Source: Xiphophorus maculatus
Taxonomy: Eukaryota > Chordata > Actinopteri > Cyprinodontiformes > Poeciliidae
Assembly: GCF_002775205.1 (NCBI RefSeq)
Contig: NC_036456.1
Coordinates: 6,723,463-6,787,462 of the forward strand
Length of the DNA: 64,000 bases
Direction: 5' to 3'
Shown here: positions 37,932-59,300 of the stretch, piece by piece
How positions within the stretch are numbered: position 1 is the first letter of the stretch
Layout of the letters: each line of letters begins with the position of its first letter
Notes under the pieces: model-generated
What the model was told of the DNA's origin: nothing
What the model saw: the letters and a program-made list of their open reading frames with translations, nothing else
Database searches by the model: none
Made by a program: the position numbers and the translations under genes

Positions 37932-37937
37932 AATAAA
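37932..37937 (+). terminator. ripk3 poly(A) signal
   Basis: AATAAA 35 nt after the ripk3 stop codon, within TCAAATAAAACAGG. It is the first canonical signal downstream. Others further on could give a longer 3' UTR. Confidence 0.6.
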
Positions 37938-37999
37938 ACAGGATATTTGGTTTAGCTTTTGTATGTTAGTTATTTATTTCTTGTAGCATTGATGCGTTT

Positions 38000-40600
38000 A
38001 ATGCAGCTTTTTGTAGCTTTTCATCATCTTTCTATTATTACTACTGTAAATCATTTCGTGTCTTTTGTTTGGAATTGGTTTTAGCAGCAGGCAAAAACTC
38101 CAGGCCAGCTTTTTGCACAGTCACCATTAAATACAAGCCAAGGTGGCTGCTGTTTTTTTTCTCTTTTCACCAACTGTGGTCAGAAAATATCTACCGTCAG
38201 AGCGCCAACATGCCTTAGGATGCCAGAACTTGCCTTCACAACCATCTGACTATAATTAAAAGAAGCGAACGTTTGATTCGAAGCTTTTCAGGAATGTGTT
38301 TTTAAGAAAGGTGTATAAGCTGAGGTTTTCATTTTTTTGTGAAAAAAATGAAAACCTCATTTTTCATTAGTTTCATTTTCACTAGTCATTAGTTTCACTG
38401 AAAGAAATATTTTTTATATTCTATTTTTGCAACAAAATGTTTTAAAGAGATGGTACATATAAATATAAATTAAAGGTACACATGCTATTCTTTTGGTATT
38501 TGCTGCACTGTTTTTTGCTTTACTCTGTAGAGGCTTTGGAATCGGGAGTTTTAATAAAACAGTGAATGACGAGCTTTAAAGATTTTTGAACAATGTCTAT
38601 TACGTGAAATGTTGGACTTTGAAACATTTTTCTTACCTGATGAATGCTGTGACTTCAATGAAGCGTTGCAGCTGGTGAATGTAAAATACTTCTGTTAAAA
38701 CGATTAGGAGACTATTTTCAGGTGCGGATGAAGATGGATTTGTGTGTTGATGTGTGCTGGATTCATGCTGCGTTACGTTTGGTGACGGAAGACAAACCTT
38801 TTAACTTCCAATATGGAAAAAGCCACAAAAATGCCTCATGACCTTTTAAATCCAACTTGGAAATCAAGAGTTGTGCCACCAACCAATGCCACACAATCCA
38901 ATATGGCTGCTCCATGACTATAGTACTGTGTTAACAGGAGGTATGGTCAATTTATTTACCCTTCAGTAAATACACAGATTACAAAGCATATTATATAGTG
39001 TACATTGGCAAGGAGCTAGTAATTATGTTGGTGCTGTATTTCCGGTTGTGATTTACAATTGTCATTATTAATGTAATTATTATGGGTCAGTAAATTTTCT
39101 TATCCTGCTATCAGAGTCTGTATTCATTTTATTTTATATAATATAATTTATTTCTAGTTTTTTTTTTTACACTTTAAATTTAACAGTTGTACCATAACAT
39201 GTTTTTAATTGCAAATTTCTGATAATTAACAAGTCAGTAAGTTATGTATGTCATTAAATTGAGAAAAAGGGCTAGGATTGAGTAAGGGCTCACTTCCTCC
39301 TACACCTTTTCAAACAGATAAGAAGCGGTGAGCTAATAATTTGGTACTTGGTTACGTATACGCACTCGTTTTCTCAAAGACTTCCAAACAGATTTTGAAG
39401 TCCTTGACCTTTTTTTTCCCCTCTAGTCTCCACATAATGCAGTTTTGTACTCCATACGCGCATCTCCAAAGTGCTAACACAGGCCTCTGCTGAGTCCCAG
39501 GAAGCTGACACAAATCAGTTGTGATGGTCCAGCATGAACCCAGCGAGTTTCTGGCACTGGTTCCCACTTCCACAGCCAGTCTTCCATCTGCCACCGGATC
39601 CACCGCAGAGAAAGATAGGGAGGACGGTCTCTGTACATCAGCAGGAGCAAAAAATGGATGTCATAGCTGTTTGGGATTCTAAAAGCAATGCGTCAGTTTT
39701 AATAACCGTAACAGATTTTGATATGTTGGCGCTGTAATGTAATTTAATGGTGCCTGAATGGGACAGTAAGAATCTTCAGGTAAACTTTCAATCTTTTCTA
39801 TGCAACTTAAAAACTCGAAGATAAGCAAAACCTAAACAAGGTCGCTGGGAATAAAATTGCTGAGTTAACCATAGATATTTCTTTCCTAGAAACACAAATT
39901 TCCTATGTGTTTTTCCCTGTCAGATTGTAAAAGGCTACGTAGCTTAGATAGCATTGTAATATTTAGGTACGATTTTAAAAAGTTACTTAAAAGTAAACTT
40001 TTTTTTTTCCCCAATTACAATTTTTTTCCCCCACTTTCAGTTGGTAAATGCAGAAAATTGGGAAAAATTGAGATTTAATCGATATACTGTACGCTTTAAA
40101 ATATAAATTAACTCCAAAACGTTATTTCTTTTACAAGTAAGAGATCAGTACAACACCGGAAACAATTTTCAGGGTACTCTTACTTGTAACATAGGGATTG
40201 ACATCTGGATGGACGGACAGACAGAAAGAATAAACAATGTTAACTATATGAAACGCATTTCCATCAGTGGATATAAAGGAAATATTCCACATCGAAGCTT
40301 TAAATGTACACATTTATTTTTAAAAATTGTTTTAGCTGGCCATTTGAGCAAGCCATAACTAACACAGTTAATAGATTAAAAATAAACAAAGAGACAGTGG
40401 TTGTTGTTTTTGTTTCCTTTATTGCCAACAAACATGTCCTACATTTGGTTTTCATGCATCGAAGAGGCTACACCAGATTTAAGCAAGCACATAAACACAC
40501 ATTAAGTCTGTGGAACAGATGGCAAGCCACAAAAAATACCATGGTCATGGAAATTACATTCAAGACTGTTTGGTGCAAAGCCAATCCATCCACTCATCTA
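38000..40600. other. Intergenic region between convergent ripk3 and cerebellin genes
   Basis: AT-rich, no gene recognised. It holds a perfect 18-bp-arm inverted repeat at 38321-38359. TTTATT words near 40313 and 40417 are minus-strand AATAAA signals that could end the cerebellin mRNA. Confidence 0.5.
38321..38359. repeat. Perfect inverted repeat, 18-bp arms, 3-nt loop
   Basis: TGAGGTTTTCATTTTTTT pairs exactly with AAAAAAATGAAAACCTCA across GTG. It lies about 420 bp after the ripk3 stop, possibly in an extended 3' UTR. Confidence 0.85.
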
Positions 40601-40613
40601 ATTCACATCTTAA

Positions 40614-40831
40614 CCTTCCCGCAGTCCTAGCTTGAAGATGCTCGGGAAGAGCGCGACAGATGTCACGGTCGGACAGCAGGGAACTGATGGGAATATCTCG
40701 TCAGCCCGCCAGTTCCCGAAACCAGGAGAAAAGAAATCGTAAAAGCGCGCATGGGGTCGGTGAGACCCTGCCGGGAACATGCACAGGATAGAAAAGTTCA
40801 CGCAGGGTCCCCTTTTAGGACTGCGGGAGGG
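40614..40831. mobile_element. piggyBac-type MITE
   Basis: A 218-bp element with inverted ends CCTTCCCGCAGTCCTA and TAGGACTGCGGGAGGG (15 of 16 match). It is flanked on both sides by TTAA (40610-40613 and 40832-40835), the hallmark of piggyBac insertion. It is GC-rich inside and has no reading frame. It sits about 95 bp after the cerebellin stop codon, probably in that gene's 3' UTR. Confidence 0.8.
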
Positions 40832-40925
40832 TTAAGCAGTCCAATGTGGATCCTAACATTACATCATTCCCCTTTGAGAAATGAACCAATCTTTATTTTA
40901 TACAACATCCTTCGTCAAGGACACC

Positions 40926-42826
<1,901 letters not shown>

Positions 42827-42829
42827 TTA

Positions 42830-45800
42830 GGTCAAAGCTTCAGTGACTTCCTGTGGTGCAAATCTGCTTTAGCTACAAGGCCATGCTTCCACCAGAAAAG
42901 AAAGCACACACCACGGGATCCTCTCGTGTCATTTAGTGGCTCAGGTTTGCTCTGGTTGAATTTAGATTCCCTTTAAAGATGTCTTGTAGTTGGTATCAAG
43001 ATGACAGGTTTTCCATTTCAATACGACAGGAGATCCACCAATGAAGGGGGATGTGATGCTACAACAGGTCACTGGAGTTGATGGAAGAGGGTCTACAGCC
43101 TGAGGCCTGTGAAGCAGTGAAACATCGGATGGTTATGTTTGTTAAATATGCGGCATCCTTTAAAAAACCGTAAAAAGAAAAATATCCTTGATGCATGTAT
43201 CATATAAACGTACTATAAATAGTGTAAAGATATACATCCTGTTCAGGTGTACTTGTCCATTCTTTCAGATTATTTCTACTTGAAATGGAAACATAAAATG
43301 TATAACTAAACATAGCTTGTTTTCAGAGAGTTTGTTTTCATTTTCTTTGAAAATTACATTTCATTTGACGCCTCGTGTCAAAACAAAATCTCAGTCACAA
43401 AACATACTCTATTTTCCGCACACTGCTCGACTGTTGCCATGAAAGTAGCTCTTCATGGCTTATTTGTCTGCATCCGATCAATCAATCATCCAACCAAAAA
43501 GCCAATCAGTAATACATGACTGCAACATAGAAAACAGGCACTGAAATTAATCATTCCTGTTAATATGATCATCTTTAAATAGGCTCAAACAACCTATGAT
43601 GTTCTAGTAAAACCATTTTAAAAAACTAGTAAGATGCAGTTCAAAATGAGTAAACCCTGACTATTAATAGAAACCAGATTACATGGACGATCAAAATAAG
43701 TGATTAGGTAATGTTTTGGCCACGAATCGGCCTGCATCAGCGCTGCCAGCTGGATTCAGGATTCGGGAACGTGGACGATCAGAGAGGCACCACTGAGAGG
43801 CCATCTGTAGGTAAAACCTCCCACTCTCATCCACCTTTCCTGTGTGACCACAGAGTCCGCGTTCCTTCACACAAACTCACGTCAACACTCAGCATAAAAA
43901 AAGATTAACCTAATCTTATCAAAGTATTAAAAACACAAAGTTTTCTAAAAGATTTGAACAAATGATGGATAGTCTGCAGAAAAAAGTTATTGAATAATTT
44001 TTCAATGAACCATTAATTTCCCATCAACGTTGTCAATACCAAAAGCCTTTCTGCAAAAAAAACAAACAACATTAAGACATGCTGAAAAGACTAAAATAGC
44101 TTTACTCACCTACTACATCAGACAGTAAAGATAGCTTGTTGTTCTGGGAACATTTAAAGCCTCCCAAGAGTCTACTTCAGCCTTTACCTCAGGTTTTATC
44201 TCTGCTCCTCCTCTTTCTCCCCCTCTCTCTGCGACTATCTCTCTGTTCCAAGGAACCCCTGTGTTCAAACAGACGTTTAATCACATCAAGCATTTTCTGG
44301 TTTCATTCCTATTCGGCGTCCTACTGTGTTTGTACACCCATTTTTATATCTTCATTTCCCCCAATGTACCTCTACTGCCAGTGGGCAAAGTAGGTGGTAA
44401 GACCAAGAGCTTTAAAATTTCCCATAAAAAAAAAGGTTTTTTAGAGGGCATTTGTGATTATGTTCATGTTTTTCTCCCTTTCAGATGTGTTTGGATTTAC
44501 TATAGTTTACATTTTCATGTCTGAAGTGAAAAGGGTGTACAAAATGTAAAAGGAAGAAAGGGGGCACCATTCTGAAATTTTGATTTTAAATCATTTAAGG
44601 TTCTTGCCCTATTGTACCCCACTGATGTTCTCTGTCCATACTTACCTTGTTGGTCCCTTCGGTCTCCCAAACAGCAGCTGCTGCAGGTACCAAGATTCAG
44701 GAGAAACTCAAAAGGAGCAGGGCCTTTTCTACTGTTGTCTATTGTGACCTACCTTTGCACATTAGAGGGGATTGTTCACTGTCTATTGTCAAATTTTGCC
44801 ATAGTATAGTATACTGTTACTGAAACATACCTGCATGCATATACGACATGGTTGTTTTAAAATGCTTTATGAATAAAGTTGCCATGGTATGGTGTGATGT
44901 GGTGTGGCATACCATAGTATGGCATGGTATACTGTACTATGCCGTATTATAATATGATACTATGCCGTATCATAGTATTATATGATACTATGATATTATT
45001 ATACCATAGCATACTATGCCATAGTATAGTATGCTATGGCATACTACACCATAGCATACTATGGTATGGCGTGGTGTGGTATAGTATGGTACAATGTCAC
45101 CAAAAGTTGTAGACGAACACCAAACATCAATACATAACACAATAAGTCAAATTAGTGATGTCAAAGTCTCCATCTCAAATGTGTATTTTCGGGGTGAATA
45201 ATTTCCTGGCTGTTTGTCCAGTGGTAAAGAGTAAAATTGCTTTCTGAGAGAAGTAGTTTGGGTATTTAATAGATCAGCATCTACCCACTGAAGCCTGGTT
45301 AGTTTCCTCACAGCAACGTCATTCATCATTGAAAGGTCAGTTAATGTTAGTCAGCAGGAAAGTCTCTCATTCATTAAACTCAGACAATGAGAAAATGCAA
45401 TTCACCGCTGCACTTAACTCTAATTAGTAAACATTCATGAAGTACATTTGAAGTGAACAGTAATTGGTTTATTTTAATAAAAGAATCTGCGGACATCAGC
45501 AGATGTTTCTCTTGGACATAGAAACATTTGGGTAATAATCATGGTGTGACAAAACATGAGAAACATTACGCTCACAAACAACCACCTCAATGATCTAACT
45601 GCTGACTCGTCTAGAAATGTCTTTTGTCAGTGTGGCATAAATTGTATTGTAACATTGCTCCTCAGGTTGGTGTTTTCTCTTCCTTCTGAGCCAGTTTTCA
45701 GTTCCAATCTCAGTCATTTTTCTTGAGACGAAGGTCTTCAGGGGAAAATAAGAGCGCTCACAAAACCCATTTCTTTCGCCAGTTACAAGCCACAAATGCG

Positions 45801-46370
45801 TTCAACATATCCTCATCACAAAGAATTTATTTTTTACAAGAAAACATTCCATTTCAGTATTTACAGCATTTTCTGTGGTTTCAGACAAGTCATTAAGCAT
45901 TAATATGTTTTTGGACTGTGAGAAAAGGCCACACAGATGATGACCCGACAAAGAACAAGGAACACAGGTGGAATTAAATACACAGGAGGTAATCAGGGAA
46001 CGAGACACAGCTGGGAACAATCAAGGGGTAGACAGGACAACACGGAGACTCAATAGACACAGAAACGAGACACAGAAAGTCTCTCATTCATTAAACTCAG
46101 ACACAGAAATAAACACACAGAAAAACTCAAATCACTACAAATTTCTGGACACCAACAAATCCTAGGAGGACAAATGTTGAGCGATTGCGAAACAAGTCAA
46201 CCTGTTTCTGGCATGATCATGTTGATGGATAGTTCTGACCAGCACCATTGCCTCTCATCAACAACAACTAGATGAAGATACATCTTGGGTGACGTCTTTA
46301 GACTTTAAGACAAAGTCACACAGACTGAACATTAAGCCAAGATAACCAAATTTGGATATAAACTACCAAA
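42830..46370. other. Region between cerebellin and the Ig locus
   Basis: About 3.5 kb upstream of the cerebellin gene. No gene is supported: open frames near 44136-44524 are short, hydrophobic and without family signs. An AATAAA on the plus strand at about 44873 and the adjacent CATAGTATGG-like array are the only notable items. Confidence 0.4.
44885..45095. repeat. Degenerate CATAGTATGG-type tandem and palindromic array
   Basis: About 210 bp built almost wholly from variants of GGCATACCATAGTATGG, ACTATGCCGTAT and CATAGCATACTATG in both orientations, so the block is rich in self-complementary words. It contrasts with the flanking unique DNA. Confidence 0.8.
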
Positions 46371-46374
46371 CCAA

Positions 46375-52348
<5,974 letters not shown>

Positions 52349-55085
52349 CTTCCCCTTCGGTTTTCATCAATCTTCAGCTGCTGGACCAAACTCTAGAGAA
52401 AACAGAAATCGAAAAACAGGCGAGATCTAGCCGACCGAGTCGCTGACCGTCGTTAAGTCGCATCGAAGACGATGGGAAGTTTTCGCCTCTCCAGAAGAGG
52501 AAGGACGACGTCCAATAAAGACACAGAGGGAGGAGACAAAGTTAACTTCCAAGAATGAAAGTAGGAGTTTATTTCCTTCACAGGTTCACAAGAAGAACGT
52601 GGTTATATAAGGATTTACTTGAAATTATTACCCCCAACATGCAACTCATTACAAATGAGTACAACATAGCACTATTTCAAAAGTGTGTATTTCAAATAAA
52701 CATTTTGCCAGATCTTCACCCACATGGTTGTCCAACTTGGTTGTCCAAGTCATGCGTTTTTTGTGGATCCTTAAAGGATGTTTCTGCTCTGACTAAATGT
52801 GTTCGATTTACAGATTATTTGAAATTTATTTTCATTGTGTGTTCTCCTGCCACCACCATAACAGATGTCTTTATTTTAAGGCATCTGTTATTTTAAGTCA
52901 TCTTTGCCAGAGGTGTTAATAATTGTGTAGAGCATTGATTTTCTGGATGGAGTAATCGCCCATCTGCACCTGCATCTTGTCAGTAATCAACTCCCCAGTA
53001 TTTAAACCTCCTGCTCTTGGTCACACCTTGCTTGTTTCCGTGTGACTGTGGTTTTAAAAGTCTGTACACGAACACATCTGATTTTTCCACACAAGTAGTT
53101 TCTGTGCATGGATCTGTAACAAAGCCTTAAACGTGACAGAAGAATCCAGGAACTTTGAGTTTCATCAAAAGTTCCTCAAACACACAGGTCACTTTTCTGA
53201 GTTATGTCCATCACTCTGACACTTCCAAGACTGCCATCCGGAGCTCCTCAAAGGGTTCTCCGGGGGTTTCACATCTACTGTGTTATCCAAGGGTTCTTCA
53301 GTGGATCCAGTGGCCTCCCTGCCACTCTCCAGGACTCCTCAAGCAGTTCCGTCAATCAGCGTTCTTGACCTTGTGAACTGCAGTCTCCAGAGCTCCATCA
53401 TGCGTTCTCCATTCCTGTGGTTGACGGCCCAGAAAGGTTTGCCTTGAGTTCTCCAAGTCCCAAGTAGACTAGGTTCTCCAGAGGATTTGTTTTTTTTTAA
53501 GGCTGCATTCACGCTTCAGATCTGAATGCTCAAATTTAAGATTTGCTTTTTTTCTTCATGGTTGTTCACATTACTTGCTGCCTATAGCTGAGTTCAGTAC
53601 AAACTGACCTTCATGTGCAAGAGAACAATAACTGACGTCTTACACAGAACTCTCTGGCGCGGGAATCAAAGAAAAGTGTATTTACTTTTATAAAGCGTCT
53701 TTCCAGCACAAATAGGCATTTTGTTTAAGGAGGCCCATCTCTTTGAAGAAGTTGTATTGTATTGCAATGGGGGCAATACAAAAGCTGTTCAACTTGCTAA
53801 CTACTGACGCCTCCTGCCAGTGCACAGCTATGACAGAAGGCGAAGGAGAGTGACGTCAAAGTCGCATAAAAACCATTTTGGTTTTTCCCACTAGAAACTC
53901 ATTCAAAATTTTTGGCTGCAAAGTGGCTCAAATCTGACTCAAAAACAATCAGCTATGGGCCAAATCTGAGTGTTCACAGTTATTCTAACTAGACCACAAA
54001 ATTTTGCTTACATTTTGGGGTCACGTCTACATTTGCTTTCAGTTTGAATGTAGCCACTAAGTCTGTTTATCTCCCAGATTAACCTGGCTGGCAATCACCA
54101 TGACACACCTGGATCTCGTCTGTTGCGTTGGTAAACAAAACCCTGTCAGCACTTTTCTTGACACCTCTGGTACCAATGGTAAAATTCGTTTCCAATAGTT
54201 AATAGTACGTAAATTCAATGAGCCCCCATGTTATGGGATGGTTGGCTTAACGAAAGAGTTTAACAACTGGCCAGAATTAGTGTTCAACTTAAGTTTTATT
54301 GATTAATGCAAATGTCTGAAATTTCAAACGCTTAAGTGTTAAAAGGTGCTGCTGGTGCTGTTTGTAAGAAGAGGAGAGAACATCCAAAATCTCAAATCTT
54401 ATCAGTCCTTTATGATTGCTAACGTTGACGTATGGCAGCTGCTATTCTATATATCATGCACCTAAACTTGAACGCATTTACAGCTGTAACTCGTGGGTAA
54501 GCAGTGGAGGATTTCATGGAATATGGTTGCCATGAAGGAAATTCTTTAGGTGGGATTAACCTGAACATGAAACAATATAATCCTAAAGGGAATGACATAA
54601 TTTTTTTTTTTTGCTCTAGAAAAAAAAAAAGATAGAATCCATATTGTTAGTCTCTATTTAAATTTTTTAAGGAACGGGCAAATTTAAGAGATTTGATGTT
54701 TTGTGAAAGTAATGAAAAGCTGCTGTAACTCTAGATCACCACTAGATGTCAGTGTTTCCCTCACAATGAAACGCTGAAGCTGTGACTCGAATGAAGGTCG
54801 CTTTGATTTAAAAAGGCCGCATTCTTTTACATTTAGTATTGAAATAAGCATTCCCTGCATATCTAATCTTTAACAGGGAGATCAACCAGAAGACTCAGTG
54901 CAGGACAACCTAGACTTAAAGTTTTTCTCCACAGCTGTCTCATTGTCATGGCAACTGCTTTATATTTGCTTTTCGGGATACAGTTCTGCTTCTCATCAAT
55001 CATTAACAAACAAACTAAGTCTGTGATTAATGACGCGCATGTGTCATGTGTTCTTTGCGTTTCTCCTTCGATTTTGTGTGACCTT

Positions 55086-55124
55086 CTCACGTGGCTCGCC
55101 GCTTACTGCGGCGAGCCACGTGAG
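55086..55124. repeat. GC-rich perfect hairpin with 17-bp arms carrying E-boxes
   Basis: CTCACGTGGCTCGCCGC pairs exactly with GCGGCGAGCCACGTGAG across the loop TTACT. Each arm has a CACGTG E-box. The GC-rich block stands out in AT-rich surroundings, and I see no target duplication to mark it as a transposon. Confidence 0.9.
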
Positions 55125-55346
55125 CAAGTTTCCCAGGTATTGGTTTTCCACAACAAAGTTTCCTCAACAAAGTTTTGCATTTTTAATGTTATTTGATATG
55201 TTTATGTAAAAATTAAGTTATAAATAGTCCTAAACTGAAAGCGCAATGCCCTCAGTTTATTAGATACTTATCTAATCATGCAATTGAACCGGCTCCTGAT
55301 GTTCCCGGCAGAGAAAGACATTCCTCCCTTTAAAAAAATTGTTTTC

Positions 55347-55540
55347 GGGCGTTCCGTGGTGGCGTAGTGGACAGCGCAACCCATGTTTGGAGGCCTGGAG
55401 GCCTTGAGTCCTCGACGCGGCCGTCATGGGTTTGACTCCCGGACCCGGCGACATTTGCCGCATGTCTTCCCCCCTTTCCTGTCGGCCACTAAGGGACACT
55501 AGAGACGACAAAAAAGACCCCCTGGCAGGGTACAAAAAAT
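55347..55540 (+). mobile_element. tRNA-derived SINE
   Basis: The head carries a TGGCGTAGTGG A-box (55360-55370) and a GGGTTTGACTCCC B-box (55428-55440). The body GCATGTCTTCCCCCCTTTCC is shared with the SINE at 27872-28055, and the tail is A-rich. Near-identical flanks AAAAAAATTGTTTTC and AAAAAAATGTTTTC look like a target-site duplication. Confidence 0.8.
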
Positions 55541-56389
55541 AAAAAAATGTTTTCATACCACGTGGTCAGGTCTTTGCATAACAGTGGATTCATTTGAGAA
55601 ATGCTAGGCTTGGACTCGGTAGCATTTACACCTCATGCCTAATTATCTTGATTATATTTAAATTTGTGCTAATCATACACTGATTAGCAATACACCTTTT
55701 TGTATTTTTCCCCAGTTCCAGACAAGAACTGTGTGCAAGCAATGTTTTGTGCGCACTCTTATATTTCTGATTACAACCTAACTGAAAAACGAGATGGTCC
55801 GACCTAACCCCCTTCACCCGATGTCCGAATGTGACGTCTGCCGCTCTCCTCCAAAGCATTTTAAAATAAAACTGCTTGAGGGTTAACGCATGACCTCAGC
55901 CCCCTAAAAACACCAAACATCACAGAACCGTGAGAGGAAAATGAAAGATGAACATGTTACGATGTGATATCATAGTTCTACATGACATGAACCTTTAATA
56001 AACACTATGATGGACAAAAAACATGTTAGGAGAAACGGAGGGCAAAAGATTCAACAACCTGTAAAACAAGATAATTCACTGTTTCTGGCAACTGTTGGTT
56101 TGTGGAAAGTAAAACGAGTCCCAAAGAGAAATGAGGAGAATTATAAACACTGTTTATTAAGCAATAAAGAGACAGAAAATTACACTGTTATTTACAATAA
56201 GGGCTTTAAAATGTAAACTGATTTCTGAAGTTCTCTGAATCTTCTCATTAGTTTTCTGGTATTAAACATGAAATACAAAACAAACACAACCTAAGCATTT
56301 TCCTTAAGCCTTTAAAATGCATTAATAACCTGGAGTAATCAGTAAGGTGAAAACGGGACTTCACTGTATCTGTTTAATTGACTTGAACT

Positions 56390-59300
56390 TCAGTTCACTG
56401 TCGTCTCTACAATAAGCCCCGTTTCCACTGGGCAGATAATCAGTGGTGCTGTGTTCCTCCCATTGTCGTGAAGGCACGGATTGAAGTACGGGTACATGGG
56501 CTCAGTAAAACAACATCCTTTGTAAGTGTAGATGTGAGTCTTTGCGTCCGCGTTGTAGAATGACACTGATCCCTCTGCGTAGTCCAGGAAAATGCCCACT
56601 TTGGTAGGCATTTCATGGAGGCTGAGGATGACGGAGGGTCCGGCGCAGGCCCGGAGACTCTCCCCCTTCCGCCTGCAGATGGCCCAGTAACCATTGTCTG
56701 GACGGACGGTTATGGAGCCCTTCCTGTTAATGGACTCCTTGGCCACACCAAGATCCCAGTCTGTTTTATCCCCTACCTATTAAATAAATCAGAGAGCAGA
56801 ATTAAACAACTGATGAGATTTCACAAGAGGATTCAGTTGGATGAATTATTTGCCCCAGTGGTTCTTGTTAATTCAAAGGTCAAACCTTAAAACTCCTTGC
56901 CACATCAAACAAGACTAAAACGGCAATTCTCATCAATCTTTGAGCTCTAAATTGCCTACAAGTTAGCAATTTTCCTACACTGTCTGTCACTGTTCAGCAA
57001 TAGCTGTGATTCTGCCAGCCTCTCACCTTGACCACCCAGTATCGTCTCCCAGAGGTGAATCTTTGTTTCCCCAGAACGGCAACACAGGAATCGAACCTGC
57101 GGGAGTCATTGGAGAGCGCGTGCTTTCTTTGTTGGGAGCTCAGGCTCACCTGTGGATCACCGTCATGATACTTGTTAGTCCAAAACTCACATGTCTAAAA
57201 CTCTGAAGAGCAGGTAATAGTGAGGGATGAAGCAGTCTCTCTAAAATGTACCTTTTTACCATCCGGGGACAGAAGCAGCCAGCTGGCAGCAGTTGCAGGG
57301 TCCAGAGTCACATCCACTGAGGATGGATAAGTATAAAGAATGTTAATCTCTCTAAGGGCGCATTCACATCATCCCTGTTTAGTCTGCTTTAATCAAACTC
57401 TCGTTTGTTTAGTCCGGTTTGTTCAGGGAGGTCCGAATTTGCAATCGAAGTTTGATGCGGAACAAAAAAGCAAACTCTGGTGGAACTATGATACGGCAAA
57501 CGGACCAGGAACTGCTCCAAATCCAGGAAACAAGCCAACGCACAAGACATTCTAGCTAGAACCAAAACAAATGTGTGTCCAACACTAGCAGGAGAAATGT
57601 TTCTTGATCTTTTGCCAAAGACAGAGGAAAATTCCTACATCCGCCAAAATCTGACGCTGGTCCATTTTTGTTCACATTTTATGAAGAAGGAAGTTGCACT
57701 TATGTCTTCTTCAGTGGTTCTTGGTACAGAGCCAACATTGTTCAAAAGGGTGAACAACGTTCACCATTTTGCTAGTTCACTGAACTAGCAAAAATGTTAG
57801 TTCAGTGCTTTCGATCTGCTTTCAAAATGACTCCTTCATTCCTAAAGCTAATCTGCTTTCAAAAAGTTCCTACCAATTCCAGTCAGGTCAAAACCGCCCA
57901 CTTGCTAGTTCACTGAACTAGCAAAATGGTTGATAAATCAGTTGGCCAATAGATGTATCCCATTATACACGTATATAATGTAAACAACATGAAAACAAAC
58001 CGGAGCAGCTGAAAACGTTACATAACAAATGTTGCACCTTTGGTCCCTAATCAAACCATGTCATCTATCGGATGTGAAATTATTCTAAGTATCACTGAAG
58101 TTTTTCATGTTTGTCTTGGTAAACCCTAAACATTTTGGTCATCGGTGTTAAGGAAAAATACATTTCCTTAACTACCTTGAATCTTCATTCGCATACCTGC
58201 AAATTTGACCATCTTGGTGACTTCTGCAAAGAAACAGGAAAAAACAATCGATTCAAATCAAGTAAAATCTTCATGAAGGACGTCAGAGCAACATTTAATG
58301 CAACGTCAATTAATTAGTCACAGACCTGCCGCACACAGGTTCTTTTCAAGTTCTTGGCAGAGGTCCACCAGCTTGGAGAAGGCCGTCCTCACGCGTTTTA
58401 TGTAGATGTCAGGATCAACACTGACCTCTGACCAGTTTGTTGACGATGGCGGAGAGCTCAGACAGGGGAAGCTCTAAAATGATTTATTTAATGAACACAG
58501 CAAATCAATTTAACAGGCAGAAACAAGCCTGGTAGTGCTGCTGTCAAGGCTACATCGGTGTAATTGACCTGGTATAATCTGGTATATTGGATTGCGTTAC
58601 GTCCTATCAGTTGGAAACATTCTCTAAAACGGTCTTTTTGTGGTGATCGGTCCACGTCTGACCTGCAGCAGATGTAGTGGATCCTTGGTGTTCTCCAGGT
58701 ACTGTAGCTCGCTGCGTCTCCTCTGCAGCTCGCCGAGCTCCTGGTCGAGCTCTTCCAGGAGATCCTCTGCTCTCCGTTTCGCTGCTTCGTGCTTTTCTTC
58801 GAGCTCCTCGATGAGCAGAGCCTGGCTTCTCTCGATGGCATTTATTGCCAGGTTGGCTACGTGAACACTGGTTTGTATCTCCTTTTCCTTCTCTATCTGC
58901 AAGTATCAGAAAAACGAAAACTGATTTCACAGTTTAAAGAAAGCGAGTTAGAACGCAAAATTTTTAAATGATTATTTCCAACATCCATCCATCCATTTTC
59001 TGTTCACCCTTCACCCTTGTCCCTAATGGGGTCGGGAGGGTTGCTGGTGCCTATCTCCAGCTACGTTCCAGGCGGGAGGCGGGGTACACCCTGGACAGGT
59101 CGCCAGTCTGTCGCAGGGCAACACAGAGACATACAGGACAAACAACCATTCACACACACACACCCCTAGGGAGAATTTAGATGGACCAATTAACCTAACA
59201 GTCATGTTTTTTTGGACTGTGGGAGGAAGCCGGAGTACCCGGAGAGAACCCACGCATGCACAGGGAGAACATGCAAACTCCATGCAGAAAGACCCCGGCC

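Larger units (their letters stand above)
52350..56380. other. Region between the Ig locus and the TRIM gene
   Basis: About 4 kb with no gene recognised. A candidate element at about 53505-53960 has related ends (CTGCATTCACGCTTCAGATC, and on the other side AATCTGAGTGTTCACAG). The GC-rich hairpin at 55086-55124 and the SINE at 55347-55540 are listed separately. Confidence 0.5.

Noticed and set aside
44136-44524. Two overlapping plus-strand hydrophobic frames
   Set aside because: Short, pyrimidine-rich, no conserved motif and no splice-linked partner found.
55347-55540. Possible true tRNA gene from A- and B-box motifs
   Set aside because: No cloverleaf with proper acceptor stem. The body, A-rich tail and flanking duplication show it is a SINE.
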